Assembly (NCBI GenBank): GCA_902806415.1
Contig: CADCWN010000207.1
Location: 1 to 56,887 of the forward strand
From: an uncultured Thermomicrobiales bacterium
GTDB taxonomy: Bacteria; Chloroflexota; Chloroflexia; Thermomicrobiales; CADCWN01
Length of the DNA stretch: 56,887 nucleotides
Reading direction: 5' to 3'
Position numbers and translations under genes: made by a program. Positions 16,366 to 23,133 of this stretch are shown piece by piece. Numbering within the stretch: position 1 is the stretch's first letter; each line of letters opens with the position of its first letter. A model generated the notes under the pieces. That model did not search any database and was not told the origin of the DNA. It saw nothing but the letters and a program-made list of their open reading frames with translations.

Positions 16366-16557
16366 CAACTCCTGCTTTCGAGCGGTCACATCGCGCGGCT
16401 ACCGCGCCAACCAGGGGGTGAACACCGCCACGCGGGACCACACCGACGCGGAGACAAGAACGATTCGGGGGGACAAAAAGTTCCCCCGGCGGCGGCGGGC
16501 GGGCCAGGGGTAGTAGAACAGAGAGGGCCGCCGGGACGCAATAGGAAGAGTGGCGGG

Positions 16558-16624
16558 ACAAAGGGGGCGACTTTGCCCGTCGGCGCTGGTCCGCCGCGCC
16601 AACGGGCGGGTCGCCCCCTTTGTC
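16558..16624 (-). terminator. Long stem-loop ending the amidohydrolase/Rieske operon
   Basis: Arms 16558-16580 and 16602-16624 are complementary over 23 nt with three mismatches, around a loop that can form a small CGGCG/CGCCG stem. It starts 12 nt after the Rieske stop at 16636 on the minus strand. The arm ends CTTTGT rather than in a clean U-tract, so it may be a terminator or an RNA-end stabiliser. Confidence 0.55.
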
Positions 16625-16635
16625 CTGCGGGAGGG

Positions 16636-17085
16636 CTATCCCGGCAAATCGATCACGATATATTGCTGCTCGACCGTCACCGGATATGTCTCGGCGACGT
16701 ACGGGCCGGGTTCGAGACCGGGCGCGGGAGCCTCGCGATCGAGCAGCGCCTGCGCGGGCGCGACCGTCACATCGTATTGCCGGACGCGGACGCGCGCGGG
16801 GTCGAACCAGGACTGCCCGGTGCGGATATCGAACTCCCAGCTATGCCAGGGGCATTTCAGGATCTCGCCCTGTCGGCTGTATTCGTACTCGCCCGGCAAC
16901 GGCGAATGGATGAAGCCGCTCTGCTTACCCAGGCAGAGCGGCCCGCCCTGGTGCGGGCAGCGGTTCCGCAGGGCGAAATAGTCGCCGCCGAGATTAAAGA
17001 CCCCGATCGAGCGCCCCGCGATCTCGACAACCTTGCGCCCGCCCGGCGGGATCTCCTCCACCGTGGCGACGACATGTTTCGGCAT
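16636..17085 (-). CDS. Rieske [2Fe-2S] ferredoxin-type protein (Rieske-1)
   Basis: A 149-residue soluble Rieske protein. The cluster ligands are CPHQGG (C43, H45) and CPWHSWEFD (C78, H81), in the C-x-H ... C-x-x-H pattern of Rieske ferredoxins and small oxygenase components. Like Rieske-2 it carries EEIPPG-x-R-K near the N-terminus and a DPxxRVRxY or DPKMRVKTY stretch after the cluster. Start ATG 17085 follows GGAGG. It is the last gene of the operon. The arm of the 17.1 kb hairpin ends two bases upstream of its ribosome-binding site, so the hairpin could affect its translation. Its electron partner is unknown; no oxygenase large subunit is in the window. Confidence 0.92.
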   Translation of the reverse strand: MPKHVVATVEEIPPGGRKVVEIAGRSIGVFNLGGDYFALRNRCPHQGGPLCLGKQSGFIHSPLPGEYEYSRQGEILKCPWHSWEFDIRTGQSWFDPARVRVRQYDVTVAPAQALLDREAPAPGLEPGPYVAETYPVTVEQQYIVIDLPG

Positions 17086-17094
17086 GGTTCCTCC

Positions 17095-17190
17095 AGTCGG
17101 TAGTCGGTAGTCGGTAGTCGGTAGTAGCAGCGAAGAAGACCGCGCACCTTGCCCTGCCTCGGACCCTCTACCGACTACCGACTACCGACT
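17095..17190. repeat. Heptamer-armed stem-loop element A (TAGTCGG type)
   Basis: The left arm (17095-17127) is about 4.5 tandem units of TAGTCGG. The right arm (17168-17190) is 3.3 units of the complement. They are perfectly complementary over at least 23 bp and enclose a 40-nt core (17128-17167). The element fills the gap from the amidohydrolase-A stop codon to the Rieske-1 ribosome-binding site. Its core, read on the minus strand, matches the core of element B at 28 of 40 positions without gaps. Too regular and short-period for CRISPR; no coding potential. Confidence 0.85.
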
Positions 17191-18275
17191 CAGAACTTGT
17201 AGAGCCCCTTGGCGTTATCGGCCATGATCCGGCGCTCCAGGTCGGGATCGAGGCGCACCGGGAACGCCTGGTCCGGCGCGTCGAAATCCCAGTGGGGATA
17301 GTCGGTCGCGAAGATCAGGCGGTCGGACATCCCCAACTGGTCGAGGAGTTGGTGGAATTGGGCGGGCTTGGTCGGCTCCTCCATCGGCTGCGTCGTGATC
17401 CAGAAATGCTCGCGGATGTACTCGGAGGGCAAACGCTTGAGGTGCGGCGTCTCCGCGCGCAGGCGACCGTAGGCCGCGTCGAGCCGCCACATCAGCGGCG
17501 GCAGCCAGGCGAAGCCACCCTCGATCATCACGATCTTGAGGGTTGGGAACTGCTCGAACACCCCCTCACAGACGAGGCTGACGACCTGCGACTGGAACGC
17601 CTGGGCCATCCCGGCGTGATCCTCGATGTAATAGGAGGGACGCCCCGCCCCGGTGAACGGGAAGCCGCCGCTGCCGCCGAAGTGGATCCCGATCGGCAAA
17701 TCGTTCCGCACCGCCGCCTCGTAGAGCGGCCAGTACTTGCGACGGCCCAGCGGCTCGGCGGTGCGCGCGATCAGCAACACCTGGACGAAGCGCCGATCGC
17801 GAGCGGCGCGGTCGATCTCGGCGGCGGCGAGCTGACCATCCTCGTAGGGGACGACGAGCGAGGCGCGCAGGCGCGGCTCGGGATCGAGCCAAGTGGCGAC
17901 CTGCCACTCGTTGATCGCCTGGGCGACTGCGGCGGATTGGTCGAGTCGGCGCGCCCCGGCACCGATCAGACAGTTGAGAATCCCGTATTCGATATTCCAG
18001 GCGTCGAGCAGCTGCTCGCGCATGAAGGTGAGGCTGGAACCGGGGTTCCCACCCCCCGGGGGCCAGGCGTCGTGCCGCGCGGCGTTGGGATTGATCCGCG
18101 GGTAGGCCGTGGCGCTGTAGCCGAAGGTGCCGAAGCGCGCGTGGTAGTCGCGCCACTCGGCGGGGAGGAACGGCAGGAGCGCCTGCGGCGACGGCAGATC
18201 GTTATGAATATCCCCATCGATCACCGCCGGCTTGACCCGCGTGCGCGTCTGCTCGCGGGTGAGTGTAGTCGCCAT
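17190..18275 (-). CDS. Amidohydrolase A, ACMSD-like family
   Basis: A 361-residue amidohydrolase_2-type TIM barrel, a family of metal-dependent decarboxylases and hydrolases. Likely metal-site residues are His24 in VIDGDIHND (the second His of the usual HxH is absent), His198 in IGIHFGG and Asp325 in ATDYPHWD. FAWLPPLMWR and the C-terminal MADNAKGLYKF are family features. It is colinear with protein B and clearly related to protein C. Start ATG 18275 follows AAAGGAG. It sits in an operon C, Rieske-2, B, A, Rieske-1. The substrate is unknown; carboxylated aromatic or heterocyclic compounds are typical of the family. Confidence 0.9.
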   Translation of the reverse strand: MATTLTREQTRTRVKPAVIDGDIHNDLPSPQALLPFLPAEWRDYHARFGTFGYSATAYPRINPNAARHDAWPPGGGNPGSSLTFMREQLLDAWNIEYGILNCLIGAGARRLDQSAAVAQAINEWQVATWLDPEPRLRASLVVPYEDGQLAAAEIDRAARDRRFVQVLLIARTAEPLGRRKYWPLYEAAVRNDLPIGIHFGGSGGFPFTGAGRPSYYIEDHAGMAQAFQSQVVSLVCEGVFEQFPTLKIVMIEGGFAWLPPLMWRLDAAYGRLRAETPHLKRLPSEYIREHFWITTQPMEEPTKPAQFHQLLDQLGMSDRLIFATDYPHWDFDAPDQAFPVRLDPDLERRIMADNAKGLYKF

Positions 18276-18294
18276 GTCAGGGCTCCTTTCTTAG

Positions 18295-18380
18295 ACCTCT
18301 CCCTCCCCCGATTTCGCCTCCGCTCAATCTCCCCCTCCCTCCCCTGTAGGGAAAGGAGGGGGCAGGGGGGTGGGAGAGGT
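18295..18380. repeat. C/G-rich inverted repeat between amidohydrolases B and A
   Basis: ACCTCTCCC...CCCCC at 18295 pairs with its near complement ending at 18380. An inner stem lies around CTGTA (CCCCCTCC.../...GGAGGGGG). It touches the stop codon of amidohydrolase B and ends just before the ribosome-binding site of A. The sequence differs from the heptamer elements and resembles common polypurine/polypyrimidine intergenic repeats. A related motif occurs at 34.9 kb. Confidence 0.65.
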
Positions 18381-19465
18381 TACAACCGGTAGAAGGTGCG
18401 GGCATTGTCGCGCATGATCTTGGCGATCAGCGCATCGGGCAGACCGGCGGGCGGCAGAGCCTCCTCGGGGGTATCGTACTGCCAATGCGGATAATCGGTC
18501 GAGAAGAGCAGCAGTTCATCGGAGCCGAGTTGGTCGATGATCTGCAAGAACTGCGCCTCGACCGGCGGCGCATCCCACGGCTGCGTCGTCAAGCGGACAT
18601 GCTCGTGGACATACTCCGAGGGGAGACGCCGCACCCACGGGGTTTGGGGACGCAAGCCCTTCCACTCCTTATTCCAGCGCCAGAGCAGCGAAGGGAGCCA
18701 GGTGAAACCGCTCTCGATCAGGGTGACGCGGAGGGCCGGGAAACGGTCGAAGACCCCCTCGAAGATCAAGTTCATCAACTGCGACTGGAAGATACTCGCC
18801 ATCCCCGCCCACTCCTCCATGTAGTAGGAGGGCCAGCCGGAGGGGGTCGGCGGATTGGGCGGGGAGCCGCCGAAGCCGATCCCGACGACGAGATCGTTGC
18901 GCACCGCCGCGTCGAGCAACGGCAGGTAACGACGATTGCCGTAGGGAGCCTCGGCGCGGACCGGCAGGTAGACCTGCACGAAGCCGGGATGCCCGCCGAC
19001 CCGGTCGATCTCGCGCGCGGCCAATTCGGGCTGCTGACTCGGGACGACGATCGAGGCGCGCAAGCGTGGCTCCTTATCGAGCCACTCGGCGATCAACCAA
19101 TCGTTGACGGCGCTCGCCATCGCCACGGCGGCGTCGGGGTTGTGGATCGCCTCGACCGCGTAGGCGCAGGTGAGGATGCCGATCTCGGTGCCCCAGGGGT
19201 CGAGCGCCTGCTGTTGTAAGAGCGCCAGACTGGAACCGGCGGGGCCTCCATCGGGCTTCGCCTCGGGCCGGGCCGACGTTTCCGCGCTGGCGGGATAGGA
19301 GCTCTCCCCCGGCCCCTTGAATCCGGTCTGGTTGATCTGCTCCCGCCAATACTCGGGAAGGTAGGGGAACAGGTCGGCGCTGCTCGGGACGACGACGTTG
19401 AGGTCGGCGTCGATCACGCCCTGCGCCACGATTTGCGCGAGGCGATCGGTCGCGGTGGCGGTCAT
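18380..19465 (-). CDS. Amidohydrolase B, likely catalytically impaired paralogue
   Basis: A 361-residue protein, the same length as A and colinear with it (for example RLRASxVVP, PSYYxEExAGMAxxFQSQ, RLPSEYVHEH, STDYPHW). Two expected metal ligands are missing. The N-terminal motif is VIDADLNVV, with Asn23 where A has His24. The mid-barrel motif is VGIGFGG, with Gly197 where A has His198. Asp324 in STDYPHW remains. The fold is intact and expression signals are good (AGAAGGAG before ATG 19465), so it may be a structural or substrate-binding partner rather than an enzyme. The frame opens 192 nt upstream into the Rieske-2 gene, which I reject as start. Confidence 0.88.
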   Translation of the reverse strand: MTATATDRLAQIVAQGVIDADLNVVVPSSADLFPYLPEYWREQINQTGFKGPGESSYPASAETSARPEAKPDGGPAGSSLALLQQQALDPWGTEIGILTCAYAVEAIHNPDAAVAMASAVNDWLIAEWLDKEPRLRASIVVPSQQPELAAREIDRVGGHPGFVQVYLPVRAEAPYGNRRYLPLLDAAVRNDLVVGIGFGGSPPNPPTPSGWPSYYMEEWAGMASIFQSQLMNLIFEGVFDRFPALRVTLIESGFTWLPSLLWRWNKEWKGLRPQTPWVRRLPSEYVHEHVRLTTQPWDAPPVEAQFLQIIDQLGSDELLLFSTDYPHWQYDTPEEALPPAGLPDALIAKIMRDNARTFYRL

Positions 19466-19500
19466 CGGCACTCCTTCTGTCGGCAATGTACGCGCGCCAG

Positions 19501-19974
19501 CTACTCCGCAGATCGCCCACGCGCCATCGTCGCTGGCACAGCGGCACCGCTCGGCGGTTGGGGCGGCAGATCGGCGGGGTCGGCGTAGACAACAACCTCG
19601 CCCTCCTCGATCGCGACCGGGTAGGTCTTGACCCGCATCTTGGGATCGACCAGGCACTGGCCGGTGGTGATGTCGAACTCCCAGAGATGCCAGGGGCAGC
19701 GAACAATCTCGCCGTCGCGCTCGATCTCCGGCTCGCCCGCATAAGATGAGGGCGGGGCGACCGCCTCCGGTCGCCCGCTAACGCGCCCGGTGCAGAGCGG
19801 CCCCAACTTGTGCGGGCAGAGATTCCGCAGCGCGTGATAATCGCCGTTCACGTTGAAGACCCCGATCCCCGCCCGCCCCCGAAACGGCACGATCAGCTTG
19901 CGCTCGCCGGGCGGGATCTCCTCCACGCGCCCGGCGACAACGCGCCGGATATCGCTGCTGGGGTCGAGGGGCAT
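19501..19974 (-). CDS. Rieske [2Fe-2S] ferredoxin-type protein (Rieske-2)
   Basis: A 157-residue Rieske protein with ligands CPHKLG (C53, H55) and CPWHLWEFD (C93, H96). It shares with Rieske-1 the EEIPPG-x-R-K start region and the DPKMRVKTYPV stretch but has an extra loop (~62-84) between the cluster motifs. GGAGG precedes ATG 19974. Its gene lies directly upstream of amidohydrolase B (35-nt gap) and downstream of amidohydrolase C, from which element B separates it. The repeated amidohydrolase-hairpin-Rieske order suggests the module was duplicated. It probably passes electrons to an unidentified oxygenase or reductase encoded elsewhere. Confidence 0.92.
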   Translation of the reverse strand: MPLDPSSDIRRVVAGRVEEIPPGERKLIVPFRGRAGIGVFNVNGDYHALRNLCPHKLGPLCTGRVSGRPEAVAPPSSYAGEPEIERDGEIVRCPWHLWEFDITTGQCLVDPKMRVKTYPVAIEEGEVVVYADPADLPPQPPSGAAVPATMARGRSAE

Positions 19975-19987
19975 GGGGCCTCCGGGG

Positions 19988-20072
19988 GAGTCCGTAGTCC
20001 GTAGAGGGTCCAGGGCAAAGCAAGGTGTTCGGCTTCCTTCGTAACTACTACGGACTACGGACTACGGACTCG
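19988..20072. repeat. Heptamer-armed stem-loop element B (TAGTCCG type)
   Basis: The left arm, GAGTCCGTAGTCCGTAG (19988-20004), and the right arm (20046-20072) are built from TAGTCCG units and its complement, with a perfect 17-bp match. They flank a 40-nt core (20005-20044). The core begins AGGGTCC right after GTAG and ends before CTACTAC, exactly as in element A read on the other strand. The heptamer differs from that of A by one base (G to C), changed in all units of both arms. It separates amidohydrolase C from Rieske-2. Confidence 0.85.
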
Positions 20073-20077
20073 ACTCG

Positions 20078-21220
20078 CTACAAGCCAAACATCTCCCGCG
20101 CGTTATCCGCGAAGACGCGGCGGTGCAGGTGCTCCGGGAGCTTGGGGAAGGTGGTGGCGGGGTCGTCCCAGTCCCAGTGCGGCCAGTCGGAGGAGTAGAC
20201 CAGCGTCTCGTCGGCGTGCATCGCGTCGAGCATGCAGAGAAATTGCTCGTTGTTGGCCGCTTCGAGCATCGGCTGCGAGCCGACACGGATATGCTCGCGG
20301 AAGTATTCGCTCGGCAGGCGCTTCACCCAGGGGGTCTGGTCGCGCAGGCTCTTCCAATCGGCATCCATGTGCCACATCAGGCCGACCGCCCAGAACTGAT
20401 CGCACTCGTCGATCAGCACCTTTAGGCGCGGGAACTTCTCGAAGACCCCCTCGGCGATCAGCGACACGGCGTGGGCCATCGCCATCTGCGGGCGGGCCAT
20501 GCGGGTCTCGATATAGTAGGTCGGGTAGCCGACGCCGGTCGGCGGGCCGGCCAGGCCCGCGCCCTCGTTGCCGGGGTGGATCCCGATGACCAGCCCGTGA
20601 CGCTCGCACGCCTCCCAGATCGGGTGGTAGAAGCGATTGCCGTAGGGCATCCTGTTGCCGGTCGGCAGCATGATCGCGCGCACGCGCGGGTCCGCGCCGA
20701 TCCGCTCGATCTCCCGCACCGCGAGGCGGGGGTCGCTGGTGGAGACGGCCATCGCCATGATCAGGCGCTCGTCGCGCGCGATCCAGTGTTCCATCGTCCA
20801 GTCGTTAAAGGCGCGGCAGAGCGCGGCGGCGAAATCGGGGTCCGGCAGGACCGAGGCACCGTAGACGCCCGCGCCGGTCAGCAGGGCGTAATCGACGTGC
20901 CAGAGATCCAGGTGCTCATCGCGCAACTGCTCGTAGCTGTTGCCCATCTTGTGGGTGCTGTGCTTCGTCGCGTCGCAGTTGGCGGCGGCCAGATCGGTGC
21001 GCCCGGCATTCTGCGGCACGTTGAAATACCCCGAGCCGGGGATGCGCATCCCCCCCTGCTCGATCATCTGCTCCCGGTAGACGCGCGGCAGATAGGGGTA
21101 CAAATCCTCGGGCTGCTTGATCCCCTGGTGGACATCGCAGTCCACCAGCCCGAGATCGAGCCGCGGCTGGCCGGTCCAACCGGGTGCCGTGATCGGTCGT
21201 GCGCCTGGCACTGTTACCAT
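20078..21220 (-). CDS. Amidohydrolase C, ACMSD-like family
   Basis: A 380-residue amidohydrolase_2-type protein, the first gene of the operon. Likely metal residues are His31 in LVDCDVHQG, His215 in IGIHPGN and Asp345 in SSDWPHWD, so it looks active. It is more distant from A and B than they are from each other: FWAVGLMWHMD replaces FAWLPPLMWRLD, and the 60-95 region differs. Start ATG 21220 follows GGAGGG; the open frame runs 219 nt further upstream but that part is not protein-like. The ~345-nt gap before it should hold the operon promoter, which I could not pinpoint. Confidence 0.9.
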   Translation of the reverse strand: MVTVPGARPITAPGWTGQPRLDLGLVDCDVHQGIKQPEDLYPYLPRVYREQMIEQGGMRIPGSGYFNVPQNAGRTDLAAANCDATKHSTHKMGNSYEQLRDEHLDLWHVDYALLTGAGVYGASVLPDPDFAAALCRAFNDWTMEHWIARDERLIMAMAVSTSDPRLAVREIERIGADPRVRAIMLPTGNRMPYGNRFYHPIWEACERHGLVIGIHPGNEGAGLAGPPTGVGYPTYYIETRMARPQMAMAHAVSLIAEGVFEKFPRLKVLIDECDQFWAVGLMWHMDADWKSLRDQTPWVKRLPSEYFREHIRVGSQPMLEAANNEQFLCMLDAMHADETLVYSSDWPHWDWDDPATTFPKLPEHLHRRVFADNAREMFGL

Positions 21221-21566
21221 CTGAACATTCCCTCCGCGCGGCCCGACCGACCCAACACCCGTGCGCGTCGTGACCGCGATACCTTGCCGTGCGCGTCGTG
21301 GAGATGATTGTGCAGGAAGAGCAGGGATATGGCAAGTGGTCAGGCAAGGCGCACGACGATAGGGGAGCGGTATCACTCTGGCAAAGGGGTCGCCCGGCTC
21401 GCCGCATTCACGAACCTTTCCTCGCACCATCCTGCACAACCAGCGACGCGTGTGCGATAATTGCGGCGTGTGCCGTGTCGCGACGCACCGTCATGGCTTG
21501 GGCCGGGCGCGCGACACAGAGAATTGGTGACCCGAAGATAGCGATATAGAGGAGGGCCGAAGTTCA
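21221..21566. other. Divergent intergenic region without recognised gene
   Basis: Separates the start of the minus-strand amidohydrolase operon from rpsU on the plus strand, so promoters for both should lie here. No clear -35/-10 pair with good spacing was found on either strand. Short open frames lack ribosome-binding sites and protein-like composition. Confidence 0.4.
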
Positions 21567-21779
21567 ATGCAGGTCGATCAGCAGCCGGGCGAGAGTTTCG
21601 AGGCGATGCTACGCCGCTTCGGGCGCACGATCATTAAATCGGGAATCCTTGGCGAGGCGAAGCGCAAGCGCCACTACCTGTCGAAGGGCGAAGCATCCCG
21701 CGCCAAGGTGAAGGCAAGCGAGCGCAAGAAGCGCCGGAAGGCCGCGCGCGAGGCGCAGCGGGCGGCGGCGAATCGCTAA
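21567..21779 (+). CDS. rpsU: 30S ribosomal protein bS21
   Basis: A 70-residue small basic protein with the S21 pattern: ESFEAMLRRFGRTIIKSGIL, then KRKRHYLSKGE and a Lys/Arg/Ala-rich C-terminal helix. It belongs to the small ribosomal subunit, where bS21 lies near the anti-Shine-Dalgarno end of 16S rRNA. Start ATG 21567 follows GAGGAGGG. Length fits the family. It is separate from dnaG/rpoD or yqeY, its partners in many bacteria. Confidence 0.9.
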   Translation: MQVDQQPGESFEAMLRRFGRTIIKSGILGEAKRKRHYLSKGEASRAKVKASERKKRRKAAREAQRAAANR

Positions 21780-21877
21780 CAAATGACCGGGTCGGCGCGG
21801 GCGCGGGGTGGTGCGAATTCTTGGTTTCCGCCATACCCCGCGCCCTCATAGGCCCGCGATGAGGCCGGGGACGACGG

Positions 21878-22393
21878 ATGCCGACGACAGTTTTCCTCTC
21901 CATCCGGGGTGACGATGCCACGCGCGCCTTGGAGAGTTTCCGGCGCGCGCTCGGCGAAGACGCGACCTCGCTGGTCGTCGTGCCGACGAACGACGAGAGC
22001 GGCTATCACGGCAGCGCCGAGGTCGGTGACCTCGCGGCGGCACGCGAGGCGTTCGCGCTCGCGCGCAAGCCGTTCCCAACCTTGCGCGCTTATCTCGGGG
22101 CCGGGGGGCGCGACGAGCCGGTGACCCGCCCTGCGGAGCCGCCGAATGGCGAGGGTCGTCCCGCGCGCTCGGGCGAGTCACGGTCGCGCTCGGGCGAGCG
22201 GCCAACGGCAGGCCGTGCGGAGCGCGGCGAGGGTCGTGGGCGCGGCACCGAGGATCGAGATCGTGGTCAGGAACGTGGCCGCGAAGCGGGGCCGCCGGTC
22301 GAGGGGGAGGGGCGCGAGGGTCGCCGCGCGCCCTTGCGCGGTCGCAGCCGCAGCGGTCGCCGCCCGCCACAGGGCGAGGCACCTGTGCAGTAG
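21878..22393 (+). CDS. Hypothetical protein with Arg/Gly/Glu-rich disordered tail
   Basis: A 171-residue protein in two halves. Residues 1-72 look folded and begin TTVFLSIRGDDATRALESFRRALG, with alternating strands and helices. Residues 73-171 are low-complexity and rich in Arg, Gly and Glu (repeated RGRG, RSGE and GREG groups), as in RNA-binding tails. It follows rpsU by ~100 nt on the same strand and ends before a clear terminator, so the two may share a transcript. The ribosome-binding site is weak. A link to RNA or ribosome is inferred from composition and position only. No family recognised. Confidence 0.6.
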   Translation: MPTTVFLSIRGDDATRALESFRRALGEDATSLVVVPTNDESGYHGSAEVGDLAAAREAFALARKPFPTLRAYLGAGGRDEPVTRPAEPPNGEGRPARSGESRSRSGERPTAGRAERGEGRGRGTEDRDRGQERGREAGPPVEGEGREGRRAPLRGRSRSGRRPPQGEAPVQ

Positions 22394-22426
22394 GGCCAGC
22401 CCCCGTGCGATAGCAATCATTAAGGA

Positions 22427-22467
22427 GGGGGTCCGCGACGCTCGATGCGTCGCGGGCCCCCCTTTTT
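22427..22467 (+). terminator. Intrinsic terminator after the rpsU-linked gene
   Basis: GGGGGTCCGCGACGC (22427-22441) pairs with GCGTCGCGGGCCCCC after a 5-nt loop (one G-U pair) and is followed by TTTTT (22463-22467). It lies 33 nt after the stop codon at 22393. Confidence 0.9.
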
Positions 22468-22486
22468 CTGTGCCGCTTGGGGCGGC

Positions 22487-23092
22487 TTATGGATTGCCTG
22501 GTGCGCCTCGATAGGCGACGCTGAGTCCCTTGCCGGTCGGGACGATGACGTGCGCGAAATCGGGCAGGGCGTCGATGGCGGCGAGATAGGGCGCGATCTC
22601 CTCCGGGTGCGAGAGGACATTGTCGGCGAGGAGCAGGCAGTCGGGTGTCAGTTTCGGCAGGAGGCGGGCCAGTTGCTCGGGATACAGGCGACGGTCGGCA
22701 TCGAAGAAGACGCAGTCGAACGGGCCGACCAGGGTGTCGAGCAGCGCGGCGGCGTCGCCGAGCAGCAGTTCCACCCCCCCGAGCAGCCCCGCGCGCCGCA
22801 GATTCACCTCGGCCTGCGCCCGCTTCGCCGCGTCGCGCTCGATGCTGATCAGCCGCCCGCCGAACGGTCGCGCGGCGTGGGCGAGCCAGATCGCGCTCAG
22901 GCCATTGGAGGTGCCGAGTTCGAGCAGGCGTGTCCGTCGGCCATTGGCGACGAGGATACTGACCAATTGCGCCGTATCCGGTTCGAGATTCAGCAGACGC
23001 CGCGCGTGGTCCCCCTCGCGCGCGTCGTGCTCCTGGCCGTGCGCGGCCAACTCCGCCAGTAGTCGCCGGGTAGCCGCGTCCATCGCGCCCAT
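22487..23092 (-). CDS. SAM-dependent O-methyltransferase
   Basis: A 201-residue class I methyltransferase resembling the small catechol/caffeoyl-CoA O-methyltransferase group. The SAM-binding motif LLELGTSNGLSAIWLA lies near residues 55-70, followed by an acidic SIERD, GDAAALL and CVFFDADRRLYPE, the family's metal/catalytic Asp region. Start ATG 23092 follows AGGGGAAG; a second in-frame ATG three codons later is possible. The open frame extends 470 nt upstream over the M20 gene, which I reject. It is probably co-transcribed with the M20 gene (41-nt gap). The acceptor substrate is unknown. Confidence 0.87.
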   Translation of the reverse strand: MGAMDAATRRLLAELAAHGQEHDAREGDHARRLLNLEPDTAQLVSILVANGRRTRLLELGTSNGLSAIWLAHAARPFGGRLISIERDAAKRAQAEVNLRRAGLLGGVELLLGDAAALLDTLVGPFDCVFFDADRRLYPEQLARLLPKLTPDCLLLADNVLSHPEEIAPYLAAIDALPDFAHVIVPTGKGLSVAYRGAPGNP

Positions 23093-23133
23093 CTTCCCCT
23101 CACCTTTCCCTCGCCACGCCCAATTCGCGCGCG

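Noticed and set aside
17095-17190. CRISPR array
   Set aside because: Repeat unit is 7 nt without spacers and the arrays are inverted; no cas genes are present.
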